DNA of 64,000 bases from Tessaracoccus antarcticus (GTDB lineage Bacteria; Actinomycetota; Actinomycetes; Propionibacteriales; Propionibacteriaceae): the NCBI RefSeq assembly GCF_003688855.1, contig NZ_REFW01000002.1, positions 558,001 to 622,000 on the forward strand. Direction: 5' to 3'. The position numbers were made by a program, and so were the translations under genes. The notes below the pieces were generated by a model. That model did not search any database and was not told where the DNA came from. It was given only the letters and a program-made list of their open reading frames with translations. Shown here piece after piece: positions 18,169 to 26,737 of this stretch (position 1 is its first letter; the number at the start of each line of letters is the position of its first letter).

Positions 18169-19104
18169 TCAGCAGAGGGGGAGGGCGAGGCCAAAGCTGG
18201 CGCTGGCCTCGCAGGACATGGCCCCCAGCTGCTGCACCGGGGCTGAGTCGCTGGCCCCACCCTGGGGAACTGTGGTGCGCAGCATCAGCACGTGCGAGTC
18301 CGTGGCCCTGCTGACGAGGGTGAAGGTGACGGTGTTGGCGATGCCGTCACTGCTGCGCACGCCCGTGAAACCGCAGCGGACACCGGTGCCGGCCGAGGCC
18401 TCCACCCCGATGGGCACCACCAGTTGTCGCGTGACGTCGCTGAACTGCGCCTGCTGGAGGTCCACGAGGGATCCGCACGACGCTGACAGGTCGGAGTCGC
18501 CCGGGTTGAGCGTGACCGCCTGCAGGCGCGCGTCCGTGCGGTCGTGACTGAGCCGCACGGCGCGACGCCCGTCCTCGATGAGATCGTCGCCGTACAGGAG
18601 CCAACCGGCGGGGGCGATGAAGGTGGCGTCGTTCAACACGATGGTTCCAGCCACCTCACTACCCTCGGGGGACGGTTCCGGGGACTGGGGGAGAACCGGT
18701 GCGGGGGGCACAGTGCCCGGCAACGGCGCGGCCGACCCGGCCGTTCCTGATGGTGTGGGGGAGGTGGGAGATTCCACGGAGGGGCTGGAGGGCGTCGTGG
18801 GCGTGGCCGCCACGCTCGCGGATGGCAGGACCACCGTCACCTCGCCGGGGTTCCGGATGATCACCCACACCAGTACTGCCACCACCACCATGGCGATGAC
18901 CCCGGCTGCCAGCCAGCGACGCGTCCCTGCAGGTGGGCCGGTATGTCCAACCCCGTCGTCGATCGTCGCGGCTCTGCGCGCGGCGATGTGGCCGGGGGCG
19001 GTGCTCGCCACCGTCGGTCCCGGCGCGCCGGGCTGCCCGCTGGGGTCGTCGCGCTGGACCCCGCGTCGGGGGAGGGGCGGTTCAGGGATGTCGGAATAAC
19101 TCAT
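18169..19104 (-). CDS. Single-pass membrane protein with Pro/Ser/Thr-rich stalk, unknown function
   Basis: A 311-residue protein: cytoplasmic proline-rich 62 residues, one membrane segment (WLAAGVIAMVVVAVLVWVII), then a stalk of about 75 residues rich in P, S and T, and an extracellular domain of about 160 residues. The latter has three cysteines in SASCGSLVDLQQAQF, GVRCGFTGV and AMSCEASASF, plus a final C-terminal Cys. I do not recognise the family. TAAATT lies 11 nt before the ATG with no ribosome site, suggesting a very short leader. Its position between the C5-epimerase-like gene and the ABC importer implies no obvious partner. Confidence 0.7.
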   Translation of the reverse strand: MSYSDIPEPPLPRRGVQRDDPSGQPGAPGPTVASTAPGHIAARRAATIDDGVGHTGPPAGTRRWLAAGVIAMVVVAVLVWVIIRNPGEVTVVLPSASVAATPTTPSSPSVESPTSPTPSGTAGSAAPLPGTVPPAPVLPQSPEPSPEGSEVAGTIVLNDATFIAPAGWLLYGDDLIEDGRRAVRLSHDRTDARLQAVTLNPGDSDLSASCGSLVDLQQAQFSDVTRQLVVPIGVEASAGTGVRCGFTGVRSSDGIANTVTFTLVSRATDSHVLMLRTTVPQGGASDSAPVQQLGAMSCEASASFGLALPLC

Positions 19105-19176
19105 GGGTGGGGATGAATTTACCCAAGGGCTGGTCCTGAACTGAAACTCCCCGACGGTATGCGTGTCCTGGAGGGG

Positions 19177-20331
19177 TCATCCGGGCTGTCGGGTGCGGGG
19201 CAGCAGCCAGGCACGCTCGGCGTTGAAGCTGACTTCCACGTCATCGCCCTCTCGATGAATGGCATCCACGTTGGGATCGGCCACCACCGCGGTGATCGTG
19301 CCGTGTTCCGTCTCCACCTCGTACTCCACGTGGTCGCCGTAGAACACCGAGAACAGGACGCGACCCTCGTGCCCGCCGAGCCCACCGCCGGCTCGCGTGT
19401 CCACCGCCTTCAGGCGGATGGATTCCGGCCGCAACAACAGCACCACGTCCTCCGCGGCCGGGGCGTCCGGATGGGCGGGGACATCCACGCTGTGGCCCAG
19501 GACCTTCACGCGGGCCCTGCCCTGCTGTGTGGAGGTCTCCTTCTCGACGTCGAGGAAGTTGGCGCGGCCGATGAAGTCGGCCACGAACACCGAGGCGGGT
19601 TGCCGGTAGATGATGTCCGGGCTGGCGGCCTGTTCCACACGTCCGCCGTTCATGACCACGATGCGATCCGACATGCTCATCGCCTCCGCCTGGTCATGCG
19701 TCACGTACACGCTGGTGATGCCGAGGTGGCGCTGCAGCGTGCGGATCTCAATGCGCATCCGTTCGCGGAGTTTGGCGTCGAGGTTGGACAGAGGCTCGTC
19801 GAAGAGCAGCACCCTGGGCTTCATGACCATGGCGCGGGCCAGTGCCACGCGCTGCTGTTGCCCACCGGAAAGTTGGTTGGGTGCCCGGTTGGCGAGCGCT
19901 GACAGGTTCATGGACTCGAGTGCCAGGTCCACTTCTTCCCGCAGTTTCGCAGATGGAGTGCGGCGAATCTTGAGGCCATAGGCGACGTTGTCGCGCACCT
20001 TGAGGTGGGGGAACAGGGCGTAGGACTGGAACACCATGGCCATCGGTCGCTTGTTGGGTGGAGTGTCGATCATGTTCACGTCGTCCAGCGTGACCTGGCC
20101 ACCGGAGGGGTCCTCGAACCCAGCGATCATGCGAAGCGTGGTGGTCTTGCCGCACCCCGAGGGACCCAGCAGCGTCACGAACTCGCCGGGTTCAATGTCG
20201 AGGTCGATGGCGTCCACGGCCACCACCTTGTCGGCCCCGTTGCCGAATTCCTTCGTGAGCCCCCGCAGGCGGAGGGTTCCGCTGGCGGTCGTGTTGTCGA
20301 GCAGCTTTTCAGCAGCAGCAAGGTCAGTCAT
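19177..20331 (-). CDS. ABC transporter ATP-binding protein (FbpC/AfuC/PotA-like)
   Basis: A 384-residue ATPase, last gene of a binding-protein/permease/ATPase operon. Walker A GPSGCGKTTTLRM, Q-loop MVFQSYALFPH, signature LSGGQQQRVALARA, Walker B VLLFDEPLSNLD and the switch His in YVTHDQAEAMSMSD are all present. A C-terminal TOBE-like domain (about 270-384, LLLRPESIRLK) is typical of CUT1/Fbp-family ATPases. It is the only intact import ATPase in the window. It belongs by position to the Fbp/Afu-type system; whether it also serves the two ATPase-less sugar importers cannot be told from sequence. Confidence 0.9.
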   Translation of the reverse strand: MTDLAAAEKLLDNTTASGTLRLRGLTKEFGNGADKVVAVDAIDLDIEPGEFVTLLGPSGCGKTTTLRMIAGFEDPSGGQVTLDDVNMIDTPPNKRPMAMVFQSYALFPHLKVRDNVAYGLKIRRTPSAKLREEVDLALESMNLSALANRAPNQLSGGQQQRVALARAMVMKPRVLLFDEPLSNLDAKLRERMRIEIRTLQRHLGITSVYVTHDQAEAMSMSDRIVVMNGGRVEQAASPDIIYRQPASVFVADFIGRANFLDVEKETSTQQGRARVKVLGHSVDVPAHPDAPAAEDVVLLLRPESIRLKAVDTRAGGGLGGHEGRVLFSVFYGDHVEYEVETEHGTITAVVADPNVDAIHREGDDVEVSFNAERAWLLPRTRQPG

Positions 20332-20345
20332 GTCTTCCTTGTCCG

Positions 20346-22100
20346 TCAGGTGCCGGGTGTCGGCATGGGTGTGTCTGGACGGTCCCGGACGGCCAGCGTG
20401 AGCAGGCCGATGACCGTCAGCACAATGGCGATGAGGATGGTGCAGTAGGCGAAGGCGTTGCCGAAGCGTCCAGCCTCCACCTCGGAGAGGATCTGGGAGG
20501 TCATGATCCGGGTCTGCGGGGTGGTGATGAAGATGATGGCGGAGATGGTGGTCATCGAACGGGCGAAGGCGTAGGTCAGCCCCGCGAGGAGTGCCGGCCT
20601 GATCAGGGGGATGGTGACCTTCCGGAACGTGGTGAGACCGCTGCCCCCCAGCGAGGTGGAGGCCTCGTCGATGGCCGGGTCGATCTGTTGCAGCGCGGCG
20701 ATGCCGGTTCTGAGTCCGGCGGGGATGGATCGCGCAATGTAGACCATGACGATCGCCATGGCGCCGCCCAGAATGGCTCCGCCGCCCGCCAGCGCAGGCA
20801 GGAAGCGCAACCCCCAGCCGTCGACGGGGCTGTTGTAGGCGATGGCGTAGCCGATGCCCAGCACCGTGCCCGGCACGGCCAGGCCCAGCATTCCCAGGAA
20901 GTCCATGACGCCCGCCGCGCGGCGCAGCTTGCGCACCACCAACCAGGCGATGAGGGTGCCCATGACCCCGGCGATCGGCGTGGCGATCAGCGCCAGCAGC
21001 GTCGTGGTGATGATGGCGTCAGACCCGATTCCGCCGAAGAGGTACCGGTAGTTGTCCAGGGTGAACTCGTTGTTGATCCCGAGGATCCTGACGAAGCCGC
21101 CGAGAATCACCGTGCCGTAGATGGTGATGATGAGCGCCATGACAAGCCCGACGGCGATCAGAACGGGCACGCGTGCGACGTTGGACGTGTTGAGCTTGAT
21201 GGTGCCCGTCGGCTTGCCCGTCACGCTGACGGCTGAGGACCGGGTGGACCAGTATCGCTGCACGATGAACACCAGGAGCGCAGGTACCAGTAGCACCAAC
21301 GAGTACGCGGCACCGGCACCCAGGTTGTACTCGCCGATGATGGCGATGTAGGCGCGGGAGGCGAGCACCGTGAAGTCGCCACCCAGGACGATGGGGTTGG
21401 CAAGGTCCGCGATCGCCTCCACGAACAGCAGCAGGAACGATGCCGCGAAGCCGGGGATGAGCATGGGCAGGGTCACGGTGAGGAATACCTGCCACTTGCT
21501 GGCGCCCAGGCTTTCGGAGGCCTCATCGAGTGCCGGGTCGAGTGAGCGCAACATGCCCAGCAGGTTGAGGTAGGCGATCGGGAAGAACGAGAGCGCCAGC
21601 ACCACCGTCAGGCCGCCCAGACCGTAGACGTTCCAGTTCAGGCCCAGCAACTGCTTGGAGATGATGCCGCCGCGACCGAAGAGGGTGATGATCGCCGTCG
21701 CCACCGCGAATGGCGGCGAGACGATGGGGATGAGCGCCAGAAGGTGGACGAACTTCTTGCCCCGCCACTGCAGGCGGGCCTGCGCATAGGCCAGGAGGAA
21801 GCCCACCCCCGTGCCGATCGTTCCCACCAGGAGACCCAGCACCACGGTGTTGAGCAGGATCTTCCGGTTGACCGGCGAGGTGAACATCTTGGACAGGGTG
21901 GCGAGACCCTTGTCAGAAAAGGCGGTGGAAAGCGTCTTGCCCAGCGGCAGCAGGACGAGGAAGAACAGGATCGCGACGACGACGACGATGAGGGTGATGG
22001 TGACGGGGTCCTGCCGGACCCGCTTGCGTCGGCTCTGTTTCACGGGCGCCGCCACGCTGGGCGGCTCGAGTGGGGCGGGTGCCTCGAGGATGTCGGTCAT
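20346..22100 (-). CDS. ABC transporter permease, fused two-domain type (FbpB/AfuB-like)
   Basis: A 584-residue inner-membrane protein in which two permease domains are fused head to tail, with about 12 membrane segments. Each half has an EAA-like ATPase-docking loop: SLDPALDEASESLGASKWQVFLTVTLP in the first and QIDPAIDEASTSLGGSGLTTFRKVTIP in the second. This fused layout is characteristic of ferric-iron, AfuB and related importers. The ATG has AGGGA 6 nt upstream. The ATPase gene begins 14 nt after its stop. Confidence 0.9.
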   Translation of the reverse strand: MTDILEAPAPLEPPSVAAPVKQSRRKRVRQDPVTITLIVVVVAILFFLVLLPLGKTLSTAFSDKGLATLSKMFTSPVNRKILLNTVVLGLLVGTIGTGVGFLLAYAQARLQWRGKKFVHLLALIPIVSPPFAVATAIITLFGRGGIISKQLLGLNWNVYGLGGLTVVLALSFFPIAYLNLLGMLRSLDPALDEASESLGASKWQVFLTVTLPMLIPGFAASFLLLFVEAIADLANPIVLGGDFTVLASRAYIAIIGEYNLGAGAAYSLVLLVPALLVFIVQRYWSTRSSAVSVTGKPTGTIKLNTSNVARVPVLIAVGLVMALIITIYGTVILGGFVRILGINNEFTLDNYRYLFGGIGSDAIITTTLLALIATPIAGVMGTLIAWLVVRKLRRAAGVMDFLGMLGLAVPGTVLGIGYAIAYNSPVDGWGLRFLPALAGGGAILGGAMAIVMVYIARSIPAGLRTGIAALQQIDPAIDEASTSLGGSGLTTFRKVTIPLIRPALLAGLTYAFARSMTTISAIIFITTPQTRIMTSQILSEVEAGRFGNAFAYCTILIAIVLTVIGLLTLAVRDRPDTPMPTPGT

Positions 22101-22170
22101 GCTCGTTCCCTGGTGGTAGGTGTGCGGGCGCAGGGTGTTCCTCCGCCCGCACGTCGATCAGCGGTGGGCC

Positions 22171-23244
22171 TCACTCCTTGGGAGCGGTGGCGATCTCCTC
22201 GTCGAAGCGAGTGGTGAGCTCATCCTTGGCAGCGGCGGCCTTCGCGAAGTCGTAGTCCACGAGCGTGACGTCGGCGAGGTCCACCATGCGCTCGTCGCGC
22301 TTGCCGTTCGGGTTGGTGAACAGTTGGTAGGACTGGTGCTCTGGACCAATCTCCTGCGCTTCGGCGGACAGCGCCCAGTCGAAGTACTTCTTGGCCGCGT
22401 CGCCGTTCTTCGCGTCCGCGATGAGAGCGACACCACCGATCTCCCACCCTGTGCCGTCACTCGGGATGGTGGTGACGAGGTCCGTCATGCCCTGCTCGTT
22501 GTACTTGACGCAGTCGTGGCTGAAGACCACAGAGGTGGCCACTTCGCCACGGCCGGCCGACTGGGCAGGTGCGGAGCCGGACTTGGTGTACTGGAGGATG
22601 TTCGAGTGGAGCTGCTTCATCCAGTCCATGGCCTCATCCTCGCCACCACGGAGCACCACTTGCGTCCACAGGGCCGTGAAAGCAGTCCCGGACGTGGCGG
22701 GGTGGGCCATCATGATCTGCTTCTTGAGCTTGGGGTTGAGGAGGTCATCCCACTTCTGGGGAACCTCCACGCCCAGTTCGTCCAGAACCTTCTGGTTGGA
22801 GCAGAACCCGAGAACGCCCACGTAGACGCCGCCCCAGTAGCCCGCCGGGTCCATGTATTTTTTGTCGATGTCAGCGGCGGCGGGGGAGTCGTACTTCTCC
22901 AACAGGCCCGCGGTTGCGGCCACGTTGTAGCCGTCGACGGGTCCGCCGTGCCAGACGTCGAACTCCGGGTTGCCCTTGGACGACTCGAGACGTGCGACCG
23001 CCTCGCCGGAGGCCAGGCGGACGTAGCTGGTCTTGATGCCGGTCTTGGCCTCGAAGGCTGCGACCCAGGCCTGGCAGACGTCCTCCTGGTTGCCGCAGGC
23101 CACCGTCAGGCTCTGGTCACCGGCGGGGGAGCCATCACCGCCCGTGGTCTCGCCGTCGTCGATGGCGCAGGAACCGAGCAGCAGTGCGCTGATCCCGATG
23201 CAGGCGCCGAGGAGCCGGCCGAGCCTGGTGCTGTTGCGTGACAT
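22171..23244 (-). CDS. ABC transporter substrate-binding lipoprotein (Fbp/AfuA-like; iron or phosphorylated compound)
   Basis: A 357-residue lipoprotein (lipobox LLLGSC). The mature part is a family-1 binding protein: LTVACGNQEDVCQAWVAAFEAKTGIKTSYVRL, GNPEFDVWHGGPVDGYNVAATAGLLEKYDSP, YWGGVYVGVLGFCSNQKVLDELGVEVPQKW and HPATSGTAFT. The DVWHGGPVDGY block resembles AfuA/FutA relatives. That family includes ferric-iron binders, hexose-phosphate binders (AfuA of Actinobacillus) and aminoethylphosphonate binders, so the ligand is open. I did not see the adjacent C-terminal tyrosine pair that is usual in iron binders. First gene of its operon. Confidence 0.85.
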   Translation of the reverse strand: MSRNSTRLGRLLGACIGISALLLGSCAIDDGETTGGDGSPAGDQSLTVACGNQEDVCQAWVAAFEAKTGIKTSYVRLASGEAVARLESSKGNPEFDVWHGGPVDGYNVAATAGLLEKYDSPAAADIDKKYMDPAGYWGGVYVGVLGFCSNQKVLDELGVEVPQKWDDLLNPKLKKQIMMAHPATSGTAFTALWTQVVLRGGEDEAMDWMKQLHSNILQYTKSGSAPAQSAGRGEVATSVVFSHDCVKYNEQGMTDLVTTIPSDGTGWEIGGVALIADAKNGDAAKKYFDWALSAEAQEIGPEHQSYQLFTNPNGKRDERMVDLADVTLVDYDFAKAAAAKDELTTRFDEEIATAPKE

Positions 23245-23397
23245 GTCTTCCTCCGTGGGAACGATGGGGGTACGGGCATCACTGCGCCGTGTCTCCTGTG
23301 GACCCTAACGGAGGTGTTGACTCCCCGACACCGAAAGGCCACGTTGATGTGGAATTGTTATTCGCCGGGTGACGGGGAGCCCTCTATCAACGTCGGC

Positions 23398-24234
23398 TCA
23401 TCCCTTCACGGCACCACTCGTGGTGTTCATGATCCTGCGCTGGAAGATGAAGAACACGATGGCGACAGGCACGGTCATGAGGGCGGCCGCTGCCAGTTTG
23501 AGCGGGTACTGGGTGCCCTGCGACAGTTGGCCCGACGCCAGCTGTGCCACGCCCTTGGTCAGTGTTGTGAGGCTGGGTGACTGGGTGGACACGATGAAGT
23601 GGTTCAGCTCGTTCCACGAACCCTGGAAGCTGAGGATGACCAGCGTCATGAGGGCCGGCGTAGCCATGGGCAACACGATGGACCAGAACGTGCGGAACGT
23701 CCCCGCCCCGTCGATGCGCGCTTGTTCCTCGACGCTGGCGGGAATGGATTCGAAGAAGTTCTTCATGATGAACACGCCCGCTGCGTCCGCGAGGAGGGGG
23801 ATGATCATGCCCGCGAAGGAGTCGTAGATGCCCAGCTGGTTGATGACCAGGAACTTGGGGATCAGGAGCACCACACCGGGCACGGCCATGACGGCGATGA
23901 CGAGCGCGTTGACCACTCCGCGGCCACGGAATTGGAGTCGGGCCAGGGCGTACCCGGCCAGCGAGTTGAAGAACACGCGGCCGAGCGTCACCACGACGGT
24001 GACGATGAAGCTGTTGCGGAACCACAGGGGGAAATCGGAATTGGCGAACAGTGTCTTGTACGCCGCGGTCGTCCACGTGGTGGGGATGAGCGCCAGGGGG
24101 TTTGACGCTGCCTCGGGTTCGGTCTTGAAGCTGGTCGCGACCTGGACCAGGAAGGGGAAGATGTAGATGACGGCCAGCACTATCAACAGCACGTAGACAG
24201 CGACCAGGGTGAAGCCCACTGGGCGTTTTCTCAT
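23398..24234 (-). CDS. CUT1 sugar ABC transporter permease (MalG-like)
   Basis: A 278-residue permease with six membrane segments, starting VGFTLVAVYVLLIVLAVIYIFPFLVQVATSF. The ATPase-docking loop is PASVEEQARIDGAGTFRTFWSIVLPMATPA. Its ATG overlaps the stop of the previous permease by 4 nt. It is the last gene of the LacI-controlled operon; no ATPase follows. The 153-nt gap to the Fbp/Afu-type operon contains an 8-bp inverted repeat (23341-23348 and 23386-23393) but no obvious terminator. Confidence 0.9.
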   Translation of the reverse strand: MRKRPVGFTLVAVYVLLIVLAVIYIFPFLVQVATSFKTEPEAASNPLALIPTTWTTAAYKTLFANSDFPLWFRNSFIVTVVVTLGRVFFNSLAGYALARLQFRGRGVVNALVIAVMAVPGVVLLIPKFLVINQLGIYDSFAGMIIPLLADAAGVFIMKNFFESIPASVEEQARIDGAGTFRTFWSIVLPMATPALMTLVILSFQGSWNELNHFIVSTQSPSLTTLTKGVAQLASGQLSQGTQYPLKLAAAALMTVPVAIVFFIFQRRIMNTTSGAVKG

Positions 24235-25277
24235 GATCCGACCTCTTTCTTTGCGGCCTTGATCGGTTTCACGTCACGTTCCCTCGACACCGACCGCTGG
24301 ATGATGGTCATGACCACGATGATGGCGAAGAGGATGAAGGCAATGGCGGAACCCTGTCCCCACTGCTGGTCCTGGAATGCTGCCTGGTAGGACAGGTAGG
24401 CGGGCGTGAGGGTGGTCTTGGACGGACCACCCTGTGTGCCGGTGTAGATCTGGTCGAATACCTGCCAGGTGCCGATGAGGCCCAGTGTGATGACGGTGAA
24501 CAGCGTGGGACGCACCATGGGCAGCGTCACGAACCAGAACTTGGACCAGGCTCCCGCCCCGTCCATGGATGCTGCTTCGGAGACCTCGCCGTCGAGTTGC
24601 TGCAGCGCCGCCAGGAAGAGAAGCATGAACGTGCCCGAGGTGGTGAAGATGGCCATGATGATGAACGCTGACATCGCCACCGACGGGCCGGCGAACCACT
24701 CCCATCCGCTGATGCCGAGGATGCGGGCGCCGCCGGTGGCCGGCTGGACCCCGAACGACTGCAGGATGATGTGCAGGACTCCGCGGGGGTCCTGGAACCA
24801 GTTGGGACCGTTGAGGGAGAAGTAGGACAGGACCTTGTTCACGACCCCGGTGGCGGAGAACAGGAACAGCCACAACACGGTGATGGCCACGGAGCTCGTG
24901 ACGGACGGGAAGTAGAACGCCGTCCGGAAGAACCCCTTGCCCTTGAGGGCCGCCTGGTTGACCATGACGGCCAACCACAGGGAGAGCGCTGTCTGCAGCG
25001 GCACCACCAGCAGCACGTAGTAGACGTTGTTGCGCATGGCCGTGCCGAAGTCCTGCTGCGTCAGCCCCTGACCGACGAGGAGGTCGCTGAAGTTCTTGGC
25101 ACCGATGAAGTTCACGCCGGCGCTGAACGGACTGCCGCGCCCGCTCCAATCGGACACGCTCACCCAGGCCGCCATGATGACGGGGATGAACAGGAACAGT
25201 CCGAGGATGACCAGGACGGGGCTGACGAAGAGCCAGCCCGCCGTGGTGTCGTTGCGGATCCCCGATCGCTTGAACAT
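24231..25277 (-). CDS. CUT1 sugar ABC transporter permease (MalF-like)
   Basis: A 348-residue permease. N-terminal segment AGWLFVSPVLVILGLFLFIPVIMAAWVSVSDW is a classic MalF/UgpA-type start. The docking loop is QQLDGEVSEAASMDGAGAWSKFWFVTLPMVRP. Start and stop are both coupled: TGATG (1-nt overlap) with the binding protein upstream, and a 4-nt overlap with the next permease. Together the two permeases form the channel for the sugar bound by the product of the 25277 gene. Confidence 0.9.
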   Translation of the reverse strand: MFKRSGIRNDTTAGWLFVSPVLVILGLFLFIPVIMAAWVSVSDWSGRGSPFSAGVNFIGAKNFSDLLVGQGLTQQDFGTAMRNNVYYVLLVVPLQTALSLWLAVMVNQAALKGKGFFRTAFYFPSVTSSVAITVLWLFLFSATGVVNKVLSYFSLNGPNWFQDPRGVLHIILQSFGVQPATGGARILGISGWEWFAGPSVAMSAFIIMAIFTTSGTFMLLFLAALQQLDGEVSEAASMDGAGAWSKFWFVTLPMVRPTLFTVITLGLIGTWQVFDQIYTGTQGGPSKTTLTPAYLSYQAAFQDQQWGQGSAIAFILFAIIVVMTIIQRSVSRERDVKPIKAAKKEVGS

Positions 25278-26542
25278 CAGCCGAGTGCGGCTTCGAGGTT
25301 GGTCTGCACCTCGTCGAGCAGCGCCTTCACGTCGGCTGTCTTGATGCCTTCGAGCTTGGCGTTGAGGTCGGAGATCACTGCGGTGATGCCCTTCCCTGCG
25401 GGAGGATTCTTGGCGTAGTCAGCCCCGGCCAGGAACGCGGCCTGCTCCGGGTACTTGGCCTTCCACTCCTCGCCGGTGGCCTTGACCGAGGGCATCACGC
25501 CGAAGGCCGCGGCGAACGCCATCTGCTGCTCGGGCGCTGTGAGGGCCTTGATGAGTTCAAGGGACGCGCCCTTGTTCTTGGAGTCGGTGGCGAGTCCCCA
25601 CGCGTTGGTGAACTGCAGCGTCCCCTGGCCCGAGGGGCCGGCGGGAAGCTCCGCGACCAGGTACTCCACGCTCGGGTAGTCGCTCTGCAGGGCGCCGATG
25701 ATCCAGTTGCCCTCGATGGTCATGGCGCACAGCTCCTTGCCGAACGCCTCGCCGCCCCAACCGGCGCCGAGGTCCGTCGTGAGCTTGACCGTCCCCTTCT
25801 TCAGAAGCTCCTGGATGTGGGTGAGGCCATCGACGCAGGCCTGCGAGTTCGCCGTCGCCTTGCCGTCGGTGACCAGTTCGCCGCCGGCCTGCGCCATCCA
25901 CACGCCGAGTCGCTGGTACTCCGGGGAGGTGCCGAGTCCCACCTGGGTGGCGGTGGTCAGCTTCTCCGCCACGGTCGAGAACTCTTCCCAGGTGGTGGGC
26001 ACGTCGGCGTCGGTGAGGCCCGCGGCTGCCCACGACTTCTTGTTGATGATGAGCGCCAGCGTGGAGAAGTCCTTGGGTGCTGCGTAGAACACGTCGTCGA
26101 CGGTGAACGCCGCCACGAGCGCCTCGTAGAAGGAGGCGGCGTCGATCTGGTCCCCGTAGGGTTGCAGCGAATTGTTGGCCGCGTACCCGCCGAAGGCTTC
26201 CGTGGTGAGGTAAAAGACGTCAGAAGGGTTGCCCGAGGCGAAACCCTGCGAAAGCTGCTGGTCCAGGTTGTTGGCGGGCAGCACCTGCGACTGCACACCC
26301 GAATCCTTGGACCATGCTGCCACGGCGTCCGTGACGGCCTTGGTCTCCGCCGCACCGGAGGAGCCGATGAGCACGGTGATCTTGGACTCCGTGGTCTCGA
26401 AGCCCGTGGGGCTGCCTGAACCGTCCGGCGACCCGGTGGCCGCTGGCTCGTTGAAGCCGGACCCGCCGCAGGCGGAGAGTCCGACGGCGGCGACGGCCAG
26501 GCCGCCGAAGCCGAGGAAATGTCGACGGGTGATGCTGGTCAT
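25277..26542 (-). CDS. Sugar ABC transporter substrate-binding lipoprotein with Tat-type signal
   Basis: A 421-residue lipoprotein from ATG 26540-26542 (AAGGA 7 nt upstream; the frame is open farther back, but this start gives the signal peptide). The signal MTSITRRHFLGFGGLAVAAVGLSAC has a twin-arginine motif and a lipobox, so a Tat-exported lipoprotein is likely. The mature part is a family-1 sugar binder: SKITVLIGSSGAAETKAV, DVFYLTTEAFGGYAANNSLQPY, FYAAPKDFSTLALIINKKSW, MTIEGNWIIGALQSDYP. First gene of the operon facing the LacI-type operator, so probably repressed by the LacI protein and induced by the sugar. Confidence 0.88.
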   Translation of the reverse strand: MTSITRRHFLGFGGLAVAAVGLSACGGSGFNEPAATGSPDGSGSPTGFETTESKITVLIGSSGAAETKAVTDAVAAWSKDSGVQSQVLPANNLDQQLSQGFASGNPSDVFYLTTEAFGGYAANNSLQPYGDQIDAASFYEALVAAFTVDDVFYAAPKDFSTLALIINKKSWAAAGLTDADVPTTWEEFSTVAEKLTTATQVGLGTSPEYQRLGVWMAQAGGELVTDGKATANSQACVDGLTHIQELLKKGTVKLTTDLGAGWGGEAFGKELCAMTIEGNWIIGALQSDYPSVEYLVAELPAGPSGQGTLQFTNAWGLATDSKNKGASLELIKALTAPEQQMAFAAAFGVMPSVKATGEEWKAKYPEQAAFLAGADYAKNPPAGKGITAVISDLNAKLEGIKTADVKALLDEVQTNLEAALG

Positions 26543-26613
26543 GGCGTGTTCCTTCTCTCGTGGTCCGGCTCCTGCCGTTCTCCGCCCGGATTCAACTTTG
26601 TGTCCGTGCGACC

Positions 26614-26643
26614 TTGCAGGAACCGGTGATGTGTCGATACGAT
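26614..26643 (+). promoter_or_regulatory. Candidate promoter of the debranching-enzyme gene
   Basis: TTGCAG (26614-26619), an 18-nt spacer and TACGAT (26638-26643). The -10 overlaps the left arm of the LacI-type palindrome, so bound repressor would block it. Confidence 0.45.
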
Positions 26644-26660
26644 TTGAGCGCTCAAATCGT
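26639..26660. promoter_or_regulatory. LacI-family operator: perfect 22-bp palindrome
   Basis: A perfect inverted repeat centred on TTGAGC|GCTCAA. It lies between the divergent sugar-importer operon and the debranching-enzyme gene. The central CG with flanking AG/CT matches the usual LacI-family operator form. The regulator is very probably the LacI protein encoded at 28553-29545. A single site could control both directions: it overlaps the rightward -10 and lies at about +1 to +22 of the leftward promoter. Confidence 0.85.
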
Positions 26661-26667
26661 TGCCCCA

Positions 26668-26697
26668 ATCGTCGGACAGCCGCACGTGATTTGTCAA
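26668..26697 (-). promoter_or_regulatory. Candidate promoter of the LacI-controlled sugar importer
   Basis: On the minus strand a consensus TTGACA (26692-26697), an 18-nt spacer and GACGAT (26668-26673). Transcription would begin about where the palindrome starts, placing the operator in the first transcribed bases. Confidence 0.55.
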
Positions 26698-26737
26698 GCA
26701 TCACGGGCAGGGCATCTCACAGGAACAGGACCACGCC

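Noticed and set aside
23245-23397. A possible DtxR/IdeR iron box upstream of the Fbp-type importer (TTAGGGT near the start)
   Set aside because: Only one half-site resembles the consensus and there is no matching inverted half, so I do not claim it.
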